Below are positions 8,860 to 16,912 of a stretch of 64,000 nt of DNA, piece after piece. This DNA comes from Roseinatronobacter bogoriensis DSM 18756. GTDB lineage: Bacteria; Pseudomonadota; Alphaproteobacteria; Rhodobacterales; Rhodobacteraceae. The stretch spans positions 62,001 to 126,000 of the forward strand of contig NZ_SORN01000004.1 in NCBI RefSeq assembly GCF_004366635.1. Reading direction: 5' to 3'. The notes under the pieces are model-generated. The model was not told where the DNA came from and did no database searches. It saw only the letters and a list, made by a program, of their open reading frames with translations. A program made the position numbers and the translations under genes. How positions within the stretch are numbered: position 1 is the first letter of the stretch; the number at the start of each line of letters is the position of its first letter.

Positions 8860-9192
8860 ATGGATCTGTTCGAAGTCGAGGTCACCTGTCCCGACAAGGA
8901 CAGTGCACGAAAGATCGCAAGTGCATGTCTGCGCAAGAAACTGGTCGCTTGTGCCAATCTTCTGCCGAAGATTGAGAGCCTGTTCATCTGGCAGGGTCAG
9001 ATTGATTCAGAATCCGAAGTCTTGCTACGGTTGAAGACTCCGGCGGATAATTTCGACGCGGTTTGTGCGCAAATCCGTGCCACGCATCCCTTTGAATTAC
9101 CTGCAATCATCGCGCTCCCTGTACAGGCAGTGGGGCCGGGTGTCGCCGACTGGATTGCGCAGGAAACTCAGCTTGCGAAGATCTGCGACTGA
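8860..9192 (+). CDS. cutA: CutA1 divalent-cation tolerance protein
   Basis: This 110-residue protein has the CutA1 pattern: an N-terminal strand VEVTCPD, then ARKIASACLRKKLVACAN, the IESLFIWQG segment and the C-terminal RATHPFELPAIIALP. CutA1 forms very stable cytosolic trimers with a ferredoxin-like fold. A role in copper tolerance was proposed in enterobacteria, but the molecular function remains unsettled. AAGGAGG precedes the ATG by five bases. The 3' end overlaps the convergent VOC gene by 25 bases. Confidence 0.93.
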   Translation: MDLFEVEVTCPDKDSARKIASACLRKKLVACANLLPKIESLFIWQGQIDSESEVLLRLKTPADNFDAVCAQIRATHPFELPAIIALPVQAVGPGVADWIAQETQLAKICD

Positions 9193-9581
9193 TCGGCAAA
9201 ACCCTTTACCTCGATAGGGTTGCCGGACGGGTCGCGGAAAAACATTGTCCATTGTTCACCCGGTTGCCCTTCGAAACGCAGGGACGGGGGCAGGACAAAT
9301 TCGACACCGGCCACTTCCAGCCGTTTCGCCAGTTCCGAAAACCGCTCTGCATCCAGCACCAGACCGAAATGGGGCATCGGGACCATGTGATCTCCGACCT
9401 TGCCGGTGGGGGCATTGCTGAAGGGTTCGCCCTTGTGCAGGCTGATCTGATGGCCAAAAAAGTCGAAATCGACCCAAGTGTCCGTGCTACGCCCCTCTTT
9501 GCATCCAAGAATCTGGCCGTAGAACTGGCGCGCCTCATCCAGATCGCGGACGTGATAGGCGAAATGAAACGGCATTAACAT
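9168..9581 (-). CDS. VOC-family (glyoxalase/dioxygenase-fold) protein
   Basis: The protein is 137 residues from ATG 9581, which has AAGGAG upstream; a longer open frame exists without such support. It begins with FHFAYHVRDLDEARQFYGQILG, the typical first beta-alpha-beta unit of the vicinal oxygen chelate fold. A second unit follows with MPHFGLVL and ends in RDPSGNPIEVKGF. Candidate metal ligands are the His in FAYHV, the His in MPHFG and the Glu in IEVKG. Substrate cannot be inferred. Its last 25 bases overlap the end of cutA on the other strand. Confidence 0.85.
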   Translation of the reverse strand: MLMPFHFAYHVRDLDEARQFYGQILGCKEGRSTDTWVDFDFFGHQISLHKGEPFSNAPTGKVGDHMVPMPHFGLVLDAERFSELAKRLEVAGVEFVLPPSLRFEGQPGEQWTMFFRDPSGNPIEVKGFADQSQIFAS

Positions 9582-9658
9582 GGCTTCTCCTTCATGGCGC
9601 TGTGAACGGTGCACGAGTTGGAACGCATGTCCCACAAGTTACGCAAGATTTGCAAGGC

Positions 9659-10621
9659 TCATCCCGAACGTGGTGCCGCCGCGCGCCGTAACCGGTCGTT
9701 TATCGCAGCACCCAGCCCGTGATCTGGCACAGGGGCAACAGCAATCGGCTGGCCGGTCGCATCTGCTTCATGCAGCACGGCAAATAGCCGAGAGGCGGCC
9801 TCGTCCAGGTTGCCTGTCGGTGAAAGGGTCAGTCTGGCTTCGGCACATTGTGGGCCAAAGCCGATCCAGATCTCACCGGGTTTCGGGGCATTTGCGTTCA
9901 GGCGCAGTGTCGCGCGCGGCGCATAATGGGATGCAAGCTGACCGGGCGCGGTGATCTTGTCCCTCGTGGAGGGGGCGGCGCAGGTGCCGAGGCAGTTTGC
10001 GATTGCCTCGCGGCTAATGCCGCCTTCGCGCAAGATAACTGGCATGCCGTCTTCGAAACCGACGATGGTGGATTCCAGCCCGACCGCGCAGCTTCCGCCA
10101 TCCAGAATGGCCGCAATGCGCCCTTCAAGCCCGCCCAGAACATGCGCCACCGTTGTCGGGCTGATTCGTCCCGATGGGTTGGCGGATGGCGCGGCAAGCG
10201 GTGCGCCAAATTCGGCAAGCAGCCTCTGCGCCAGCGGGTGCGCAGGCACCCGGATGGCCACTGTCTGTAGCCCCGCCGTGACTGCTGGTGCCAAGCCATG
10301 ACCCGTGCGAAGCGGCGCAACCAATGTCAGCGGGCCGGGCCAGAAAGCGGATGCCAACGACAGGGCGGCTGGCGGTAATTCGGCGATGCGCTGCGCCTCT
10401 GCCACAGAGGCGACATGCACGATCAGCGGATTGAAGGACGGGCGCCCTTTGGCAGCGAAAATGGCCGCGACCGCATCTGCATTACGCGCATCACCTGCCA
10501 GACCATAGACAGTTTCCGTTGGCATTGCGACCAACTGGCCTGCGCACAGCAAGCGTGCAGCATTGGCAATGCCGTCTGGGTCCGGGGCAAGTATCAGTGT
10601 CTTGTGGGGCAGATGTTTCAT
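9659..10621 (-). CDS. L-threonylcarbamoyladenylate synthase, Sua5 type
   Basis: The protein is 320 residues from ATG 10621. It makes threonylcarbamoyl-AMP from threonine, bicarbonate and ATP for the t6A37 modification of ANN-decoding tRNAs. The N-terminal YrdC domain (about residues 10-195) shows MPTETVYGLAGDA and the KGRPSFNPLIVHV nucleotide/threonine region, and SANPSGRISPT follows. The C-terminal Sua5 domain (about 200-320) distinguishes it from short TsaC/YrdC proteins. The start is chosen by homology to family N-termini; an ATG 69 bases earlier would overlap the acyl-CoA dehydrogenase promoter. Confidence 0.93.
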   Translation of the reverse strand: MKHLPHKTLILAPDPDGIANAARLLCAGQLVAMPTETVYGLAGDARNADAVAAIFAAKGRPSFNPLIVHVASVAEAQRIAELPPAALSLASAFWPGPLTLVAPLRTGHGLAPAVTAGLQTVAIRVPAHPLAQRLLAEFGAPLAAPSANPSGRISPTTVAHVLGGLEGRIAAILDGGSCAVGLESTIVGFEDGMPVILREGGISREAIANCLGTCAAPSTRDKITAPGQLASHYAPRATLRLNANAPKPGEIWIGFGPQCAEARLTLSPTGNLDEAASRLFAVLHEADATGQPIAVAPVPDHGLGAAINDRLRRAAAPRSG

Positions 10622-10750
10622 AATTGTGACGCGGCGTTTCGGTTTGGAATCCTGCCTTACATCGCTATGACAGGGGGGTTGCATCGTCATATGCGCTTGG
10701 TGTCACCTTGCCAAGTCAGTCTGACTTTACTCTTTCTGAAGGAGCCAAGA

Positions 10751-12457
10751 ATGCCTTATCGCGCCCCGATCCCGGATTTTGCCTTCATACTGGATCATGT
10801 GGTCGCATTTGATCAGGTGCGCCAGACAGAGCGCTTCAGCGAGGCCACCCCCGAGACAACCCGCGCAATCCTGACCGAGGCAGGCAAACTGTGTGAAACA
10901 GTGCTGGCCCCGTTGCAGCGTGTGGGTGACCAGAATCCGGCGCGGCTGGAAAATGGCGTGGTGCGCACCAGCCCTGGCTTTGCGCAGGCATTCGCGGCAA
11001 TGGCAGAAGGGGGCTGGCTGGGCATGGCCGCCGACCCGGAATATGGGGGGCTTGGACTGCCGCAAACCCTTGCCACAGCGGTCAATGACATGATGTCTTC
11101 GGCCTGTCTGGCTTTGCAGCTTTCGCCGCTCATGACCCAAGGTCAGATCGAGGCGCTGGAAAACCACGCGGATGAGACGCTGAAAACATGTTACCTGCCG
11201 AAGCTGATTTCGGGGCAATGGTGCGGCACGATGAACCTGACAGAGCCGCAGGCCGGCAGTGATGTCGGCGCGCTGCGCACCAAGGCGGACCCCAATGGCG
11301 ATGGCACCTATGCGATAACGGGGCAGAAAATCTATATCTCTTGGGGTGATAATGATTTCACGGAAAATGTGTGCCATCTGGTCTTGGCGCGCTTGCCCGA
11401 CGGCGCAGCGGGGACACGTGGAATCAGCCTGTTCATGGTGCCAAAGCATATCCCTGACGCGCAGGGCAATCCGGGCACGCGCAATGCTCTGCGTGTCGTC
11501 AGTCTGGAACACAAGATGGGGCTGCACGGCTCTCCGACTGCGGTGATGGAATATGACCGTGCCACGGGCTGGCTGGTGGGCGAGGCGCATCAGGGTATGG
11601 CGGCCATGTTCACCATGATGAATAATGCGCGTGTGGGCGTCGGTGTTCAGGGCATCGGGGTCGCCGAAGGTGCGTTTCAGCATGCGCTGGGCTATGCGCT
11701 GGATCGCAAACAGGGCAAGACACCGCTGACCGGGGCCGGGGCTATCGTGGAACATGCAGATGTGCGGCGCGCGCTTTCGGTCATGAAGGCCGAAATTTTC
11801 GCAGCGCGCGCGATTGCGCTTGCCAATAGTGTTGCCATCGACATGGCGCGCGCGACCGGGGCCGAAGAGTGGCAGTCCCGTGCAGCGCTGCTGACCCCGA
11901 TCACAAAGGCGCATGGCACCGATATCGGATGCGAGGTTGCCAGTGCAGGAATGCAGGTGCATGGCGGCATGGGCTTTATCGAGGAGACAGGGGCTGCGCA
12001 GTATCTGCGTGATGTGCGTGTGACCACGATCTATGAAGGCACAAACGGTATTCAGGCGATGGACCTTGTCGGCCGCAAGATGATGGATGGCGGCGAGGCC
12101 GCGTTTCGCCTGTTGCAGGAAGTCGAGGATGGTGCCGAAGCCGCACGAGAGAGCTTGCCCGATCTTGCCGAACAGGTCTGGCAGGCCGCAGAAAGCCTGC
12201 GCGAGGCGACAGAGTGGCTGGTCGCGCAGGATATGCAGGACCGGTTTGCCGGGGCGACAGCCTATCTGCGCGCCTTCGCCCGCATCCTCGGCGCGCATTA
12301 CCACCTGAAAGCCGCCTTGGCCGGTGATGCACGGCGCCGCGCACTGGCCGAAGTTTTCATCACGCGGGTGTTGCCCGAACATGTCGGTTTGCTGGCACAG
12401 GCACGGGCAGGGGCGGCATCGCTCTATGCGCTGAGCGACGAGGATCTGGCCGCATGA
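10751..12457 (+). CDS. Acyl-CoA dehydrogenase with C-terminal extension (DmdC-like)
   Basis: The protein is 568 residues from ATG 10751, with AAGGAG seven bases upstream. It is an FAD enzyme of the acyl-CoA dehydrogenase fold: GTMNLTEPQAGSDVGAL and GQKIYISWGDNDF are flavin/substrate-binding parts, and QVHGGMGFIEETGAAQYLRD with TIYEGTNGIQAMDL forms the helical C-domain. It is about 180 residues longer than short-chain enzymes and ends in an extra helical domain. This is the architecture of 3-methylmercaptopropionyl-CoA dehydrogenase (DmdC) and related long enzymes common in roseobacters. Substrate is not provable here. The stop overlaps the next start as ATGA. Confidence 0.9.
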   Translation: MPYRAPIPDFAFILDHVVAFDQVRQTERFSEATPETTRAILTEAGKLCETVLAPLQRVGDQNPARLENGVVRTSPGFAQAFAAMAEGGWLGMAADPEYGGLGLPQTLATAVNDMMSSACLALQLSPLMTQGQIEALENHADETLKTCYLPKLISGQWCGTMNLTEPQAGSDVGALRTKADPNGDGTYAITGQKIYISWGDNDFTENVCHLVLARLPDGAAGTRGISLFMVPKHIPDAQGNPGTRNALRVVSLEHKMGLHGSPTAVMEYDRATGWLVGEAHQGMAAMFTMMNNARVGVGVQGIGVAEGAFQHALGYALDRKQGKTPLTGAGAIVEHADVRRALSVMKAEIFAARAIALANSVAIDMARATGAEEWQSRAALLTPITKAHGTDIGCEVASAGMQVHGGMGFIEETGAAQYLRDVRVTTIYEGTNGIQAMDLVGRKMMDGGEAAFRLLQEVEDGAEAARESLPDLAEQVWQAAESLREATEWLVAQDMQDRFAGATAYLRAFARILGAHYHLKAALAGDARRRALAEVFITRVLPEHVGLLAQARAGAASLYALSDEDLAA

Positions 12458-13530
12458 TGGATGGCGGGGAAATGGGCGGGTTGCGCTATCCTTTTGAGGT
12501 GGTCCCCGAAGAGGGCACGGTCACTGAAATCGCGCCCGGTGTGCTGTGGGCGCGGCTGCCCCTGCCGATGGCGCTGGATCATGTGAATGTGTATATTCTG
12601 GACGATGGCGATGGCTGGACAGTCTTTGATACCGGCCTTGATACACGGCGCACCCGCGGGATCTGGGCCAAGCTGTTATCCGGCCCCTTGCGCGGCAAGC
12701 GTGTCCGGCGCGTGATTGCCAGCCACCACCACCCCGACCATATCGGACTGGCGGGCTGGTTTCAGGCTGATGGCGCAGAGCTTTGGGCCAGCCGCACAGC
12801 GTGGCTTTTTGCACGTATGCTGGTGCTGGATGAACAGGATCGCCCCGCCCCTGAAACGGCAGAATTCTGGCGCAAGTCGGGGATGGACCCGGAGATCCTT
12901 GAGCGTCGCCTGCAAGAGCGCCCGTTCAATTTCTGCGATAGGGTGGCCCCGCTGCCGCTGGGGTTCCGTCAGCTTCGCGAGGGGCATGTGTTTCGTGCGG
13001 CAGGGCGTGACTGGGATATCCGGCTGGGGCAGGGCCATGCGCCCGATCAGATCACACTCTGGAGTCGCGATTGCAATCTGGTGCTTGGGGCAGACCAGCT
13101 TTTGCCCTCGATCTCGCCCAATCTTGGGGTCTATGCCACCGAGCCAGAGGCCGACCCTGTTGCGGACTGGCTGCAAAGTTGCGAGGCGTTTCAAAAGGTC
13201 GCGCGCGAGGATCATCTGGTCTTGCCCGGTCATAAACTGCCTTTCACCGGGCTGCCGCTGCGCCTGAGCCAGAAAATCGAGAACCACCACGGCGCATTGC
13301 GCCGCCTTCATGCGCATCTGGCCATGCCGCGCAAGGCGTCGGACTGTTTTGCCCCGCTTTTCAAGCGTCAGATTTCTGAAGATGTCTATGGGCTGGCCTT
13401 GGTTGAAGCTGTGGCGCATCTGAATCATCTGGTCGCAACAGGGCGCGTGCGGCGTTATGCTGGCGAAGATGGCGTCTGGCTTTGGCAGGCCCTTGGCGAA
13501 ACGGGGCAGGTCGCGGTGCAAGGGGGGTGA
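12454..13530 (+). CDS. Metallo-beta-lactamase-fold hydrolase
   Basis: This 358-residue cytosolic hydrolase has the zinc-site motif SHHHPDHIG (about residues 89-97). Later ligands are GHAPDQ, GADQLLP and the His in LPGH. A C-terminal helical region of about 90 residues, seen in lactamase-like proteins of the LACTB2/glyoxalase II branch, follows the core. The ATG overlaps the dehydrogenase stop as ATGA, so translation is coupled and a role in the same catabolic step, for example thioester hydrolysis, is plausible but unproven. Confidence 0.88.
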   Translation: MMDGGEMGGLRYPFEVVPEEGTVTEIAPGVLWARLPLPMALDHVNVYILDDGDGWTVFDTGLDTRRTRGIWAKLLSGPLRGKRVRRVIASHHHPDHIGLAGWFQADGAELWASRTAWLFARMLVLDEQDRPAPETAEFWRKSGMDPEILERRLQERPFNFCDRVAPLPLGFRQLREGHVFRAAGRDWDIRLGQGHAPDQITLWSRDCNLVLGADQLLPSISPNLGVYATEPEADPVADWLQSCEAFQKVAREDHLVLPGHKLPFTGLPLRLSQKIENHHGALRRLHAHLAMPRKASDCFAPLFKRQISEDVYGLALVEAVAHLNHLVATGRVRRYAGEDGVWLWQALGETGQVAVQGG

Positions 13531-13587
13531 CAGGGGCGGATGGATCGGCTATCGGACAGATAAAAGTTGAATCTGCAGGAGGTTATT

Positions 13588-13722
13588 ATGGCAGAGCATG
13601 AGCATGGCAAGATGGATATCAGCGAACAGGAAAAAACCTTTAACGGGTTTGTGCGCTGGTCAACCTGGGGCGCGGTTATCAGCATCGGCGTTCTGATCTT
13701 TCTGGCACTTGCCAATTCCTGA
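13588..13722 (+). CDS. aa3-type cytochrome c oxidase subunit IV
   Basis: This is a 44-residue peptide beginning MAEHEHGKMDISEQEKTF. It has a short charged N-terminus, then FVRWSTWGAV leading into a single membrane helix ending ALANS. This matches the small non-catalytic subunit IV of alphaproteobacterial aa3 oxidases. AGGAGG lies five bases before the ATG. It is easily missed because of its length. No other oxidase subunit gene is in the window, so it is encoded apart from the oxidase operon. Confidence 0.88.
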   Translation: MAEHEHGKMDISEQEKTFNGFVRWSTWGAVISIGVLIFLALANS

Positions 13723-13752
13723 TACCGCGAACGCGCGCACAAGGCCCAGAAT

Positions 13753-14385
13753 ATGATCTTATCAGGCAGTGTCCGGCATCTGCGCCGGCTAACTATCGGC
13801 GTTTTCGTGCTTTGCAGTTTGTTTCTGCTGTCAGCTTGCGCGCAACAAGTCTGGGCCACTGACGAAGCTGTGCAGGCGGCGCGGCATAACCATGGCGGCG
13901 CACCCGAACTGACGCTGGTGACGATCATGAATTATGGCTCAGGCCGGGGCGATCATACGGCCCTGTTCATCAACGGATCGGAACGTGTAGTTTTTGACCC
14001 CGCGGGTAGCTGGTCGCTTGCCACCATCCCCGAACGCAATGATGTCCATTTCGGAATGACCTATGCGGCAGGCGCGTCCTTCTACGCCAGCCATGTGCGC
14101 CCGTCACATTATGCCGTAGTGCAAAGGCTTGTCGTGTCGCCAGAGGTGGCAGAACAGGCAATGGCACTTGCGCTACAAGCCGGGCCCGTCCCCCCTGCGC
14201 GCTGCGCCTCGGCGACTGCGGCGCTTTTGCGCCAGCTTCCAGGTTTTGGGGGCATTCGTACGACATTCTTCCCCAATGTCCTGATGCAGAATTTTGCGCA
14301 AATCGAAGGTGTGCAGACCTTTGAGTTGCACCATGACGCACCCGATTATCAGACCGATCTTATGCGGGTGCAGCGGCCGCTGTGA
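13753..14385 (+). CDS. Lipoprotein, possible permuted papain-fold (NlpC/P60-like) protein
   Basis: This 210-residue protein has a signal peptide ending LLSACA, with Cys29 in a lipobox, so it should be lipidated and face the periplasm. The mature part contains GSGRGDHTALFING (His68), VFDPAGSW and, near the C-terminus, PPARCASATAALL (Cys151). A His motif preceding a Cys at the start of a helix is the order expected of circularly permuted papain-like hydrolases (YiiX/LRAT type). That assignment is my inference from pattern; I do not recognise a named family. It begins 30 bases after the oxidase subunit IV gene and ends eight bases before rluA. Confidence 0.7.
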   Translation: MILSGSVRHLRRLTIGVFVLCSLFLLSACAQQVWATDEAVQAARHNHGGAPELTLVTIMNYGSGRGDHTALFINGSERVVFDPAGSWSLATIPERNDVHFGMTYAAGASFYASHVRPSHYAVVQRLVVSPEVAEQAMALALQAGPVPPARCASATAALLRQLPGFGGIRTTFFPNVLMQNFAQIEGVQTFELHHDAPDYQTDLMRVQRPL

Positions 14386-14392
14386 CGCAGGG

Positions 14393-15043
14393 ATGACAGA
14401 TTTCGTCTACGCGCCACCCGATGCGGCCCCTGTCATCCTTTATGAAGATCATGAACTGGTTTTCGTCGACAAGCCTGCTGGTCTGCTGTCGGTTCCCGGC
14501 AAAGGCCCGGATCTGGCGGATTGCATGATCGCGCGATTGCGCGTCGGGTTTCCGGAAATCCTGCTGGTGCACCGGCTGGATCTGGACACGTCCGGGGTCA
14601 TGGTTTTCGCGCGCACACCTCATGCACAGCGCCATCTGGGCCTTCAATTCGAGAAACGTCAGACCCGCAAGACCTATATCGCGCGCGTTGCCGGGCAGGT
14701 TGCACAGCGGTCGGGGCAGGTCGATCTGCCCTTGGGCGTGGATTGGCCAAATAGGCCACGCCAGATGGTATGCCACGAGACAGGGCGCCCGGCCCTGACC
14801 GACTGGGCGTTGATCCGCCATGAAGAGGGCACCTCCAGACTGCGCTTAATGCCGAAAACCGGGCGCAGCCACCAGTTGCGCGTGCATATGCAGGTGATCG
14901 GGCACCCGATTCTGGGCGATCCGCTATATGCAAGCGGTACTGCACGGGACTATCCGCGTATGATGTTACATGCAAAAGAATTGCGGCTGCGCCATCCCGA
15001 CGGGGGCCGCGGACTGACCATTTCTGCCAAGGTTGCGTTCTGA
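14393..15043 (+). CDS. rluA: RluA-family RNA pseudouridine synthase
   Basis: The protein is 216 residues from ATG 14393. It converts specific uridines in rRNA and/or tRNA to pseudouridine. The catalytic loop LLVHRLDLDTSGVMVFA contains the nucleophilic Asp, and RSHQLRVHMQVIGHPILGDPLYA near the C-terminus is the other family hallmark. It lacks an S4 domain and matches the length of E. coli RluA (23S U746 and tRNA U32), so that is the best guess; the exact target is not established. A dispersed hairpin repeat follows eleven bases after the stop. Confidence 0.9.
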   Translation: MTDFVYAPPDAAPVILYEDHELVFVDKPAGLLSVPGKGPDLADCMIARLRVGFPEILLVHRLDLDTSGVMVFARTPHAQRHLGLQFEKRQTRKTYIARVAGQVAQRSGQVDLPLGVDWPNRPRQMVCHETGRPALTDWALIRHEEGTSRLRLMPKTGRSHQLRVHMQVIGHPILGDPLYASGTARDYPRMMLHAKELRLRHPDGGRGLTISAKVAF

Positions 15044-15053
15044 TCTGATGGCT

Positions 15054-15122
15054 ATGGGGGCGACTGCCCCCTCTTGCGCCAAGGCGCAATTCACCCCCGT
15101 GAGTATTTTGAGCAAGAAAATG
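15054..15122 (+). repeat. Dispersed two-hairpin repeat, copy A
   Basis: The element consists of stem GGGGGC/GCCCCC, then stem TTGCGCC/GGCGCAA, then a conserved tail CACCCCCGTGAGTATTTTG and AGCAAGAAAATG. The same modules recur at 46081-46150 and, inverted, at 19701-19760. It starts 11 bases after the rluA stop in the same orientation. No T-run follows, so it is not a classical terminator. Confidence 0.8.
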
Positions 15123-15217
15123 TTGATAGACATTGCCTATCAAATAACGATTTTCTGATATTGCTTTGTGGGTGTTCCTTTGGCAGCACAGGGTAGGGCT
15201 GGCAGAGGGTTTGTGAC

Positions 15218-16909
15218 ATGGCACTGGATAACGCGGGCGGCAAGGGGGTCTGGAAGTCGGGCCGGGGCAAGGGGCGTCATATGCCCAAGGGCCGTCAATT
15301 CGAGGATCAGGCGCTGGAAGAGGTGCAAGCGCTGTTGGGCGCATCGCCGCGCCGACGCGATCTGCTGATCGAGTTTCTGCATTTGATTCAGGACGCATAT
15401 GGTCATCTTTCAGCGCGTCATCTGCGCGCTCTCGCTCATGAGATGCGCCTGTCGATGGCGGAAATCTGGGAAGTGGCAAGTTTCTATGCCCATTTCGATC
15501 TGGTCAAGGAAGGTGAGGTGCCGCCACCTGCATTGACGATCAGGGTGTGCGAGTCGCTTTCATGCGAACTGGCCGGGTCCGAGGCGCTGTTTGATGCGCT
15601 GGAGTCGGGCATGGACCCCGCTCAGGTGCGGGTTTTGCGTGCCCCTTGCATGGGGCGCTGTGATACAGCGCCTGTTCTGGAATTGGGACATAACCATATC
15701 GATCACGCAACGCCTGAAAAGGTTGAAGCTGCAATTCAGGCCGGTGCGACCCATGCCCATATCCCGCCCTATCAGTCATTGGAGGCCTATCGCGCCGAGG
15801 GTGGCTATCAAGTGCTGACCGAGCTGAGGTCTTCGGGAGACTGGGAGGCGGTGCAGGACAAGGTGCTTGCCTCTGGCCTGCGGGGGCTTGGCGGTGCGGG
15901 GTTCCCCTCGGGCAAGAAATGGGGATTTGTGCGGGCCAATCCCGGCCCGCGCTATCTGGCCGTAAACGGGGATGAAGGCGAGCCGGGCACGTTCAAAGAC
16001 CGCTACTATCTGGAGCGCGTGCCACATCTGATGCTGGAAGGGATGCTGATCGCTGCCTGGGCGGTCGAGGCTGCGCGCTGCTACATCTATATGCGTGACG
16101 AATACCCTGCCGTTCTTGAAATACTGCGCCGCGAGATCGCCGCATTGGAGAGCGCAGGGATTGTTGAGCCGAACTATATTGAACTGCGGCGCGGTGCAGG
16201 CGCGTATATCTGCGGCGAGGAATCCGCCATGATCGAATCGATCGAGGGCAAGCGCGGCTTGCCGCGGCATCGCCCGCCCTATGTGGCGCAGGTGGGGTTG
16301 TTTGATCGGCCCACATTGGTCCATAACATCGAGACCCTGCATTGGGTGGCGCGGGTGTGCCGTGAAGGGCCGGAGATACTGAGCGCGGTCGAAAAAAATG
16401 GCCGCAAGGGGCTGCGCAGCTACTCTGTTTCCGGGCGCGTTGCGACGCCGGGTGTTTACCTTTTGCCTGCCGGGTCAACTATCCGCGATGTGATCGACGC
16501 TGCGGGTGGCATGGCGCAGGGCCACAACCTCAAGGCCTATCAGCCGGGGGGGCCGTCATCTGGTCTGCTGCCTGCGAGCATGGATGACATACCGCTGGAT
16601 TTTGACACGTTGCAGCCACATGGCACATTCATCGGGTCTGCCGCTGTCGTGGTCTTGTCAGATCAAGACAACGCCCGCGATGCGGCGCTTAACATGCTGC
16701 GGTTTTTTGAGGATGAAAGCTGCGGACAATGCACACCGTGCCGCGCAGGCTGCGAAAAAGCGGTAAAGTTGATGCAGGCTGAACATTGGGACCAGCCGCT
16801 GCTGGAGGAACTGTGCACGGTGATGCAGGATGCCTCGATCTGCGGGTTGGGGCAGGCGGCCCCAAACCCGATCCGGCTGGTCATGAAACATTTTGCAGAT
16901 GAGGTCTGA
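15218..16909 (+). CDS. fdhB: NAD-dependent formate dehydrogenase, beta subunit (NuoE-NuoF fusion)
   Basis: This 563-residue cytosolic diaphorase subunit passes electrons from the formate-oxidising alpha subunit to NAD+. Residues 30-160 form a NuoE-like thioredoxin-fold domain with a 2Fe-2S site (Cys111, Cys116, Cys144, Cys148). Residues 215-550 are NuoF-like, with GLGGAGFPSGKKW for FMN/NADH, GAGAYICGEESA, and the 4Fe-4S site SCGQCTPCRAGC (Cys502, 505, 508) plus Cys542. In Rhodobacter capsulatus these two parts are separate (FdsG, FdsB). The fused form resembles the two-subunit enzyme of Methylobacterium. It is followed after 3 bases by the alpha gene. Confidence 0.92.
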   Translation: MALDNAGGKGVWKSGRGKGRHMPKGRQFEDQALEEVQALLGASPRRRDLLIEFLHLIQDAYGHLSARHLRALAHEMRLSMAEIWEVASFYAHFDLVKEGEVPPPALTIRVCESLSCELAGSEALFDALESGMDPAQVRVLRAPCMGRCDTAPVLELGHNHIDHATPEKVEAAIQAGATHAHIPPYQSLEAYRAEGGYQVLTELRSSGDWEAVQDKVLASGLRGLGGAGFPSGKKWGFVRANPGPRYLAVNGDEGEPGTFKDRYYLERVPHLMLEGMLIAAWAVEAARCYIYMRDEYPAVLEILRREIAALESAGIVEPNYIELRRGAGAYICGEESAMIESIEGKRGLPRHRPPYVAQVGLFDRPTLVHNIETLHWVARVCREGPEILSAVEKNGRKGLRSYSVSGRVATPGVYLLPAGSTIRDVIDAAGGMAQGHNLKAYQPGGPSSGLLPASMDDIPLDFDTLQPHGTFIGSAAVVVLSDQDNARDAALNMLRFFEDESCGQCTPCRAGCEKAVKLMQAEHWDQPLLEELCTVMQDASICGLGQAAPNPIRLVMKHFADEV

Positions 16910-16912
16910 GCC

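Noticed and set aside
10727..12382. Long open frame on the minus strand (about 550 codons)
   Set aside because: It lies exactly opposite the acyl-CoA dehydrogenase gene, has a Cys/His/Arg-rich composition unlike a real protein, and shows no motif. It is a high-GC shadow frame.
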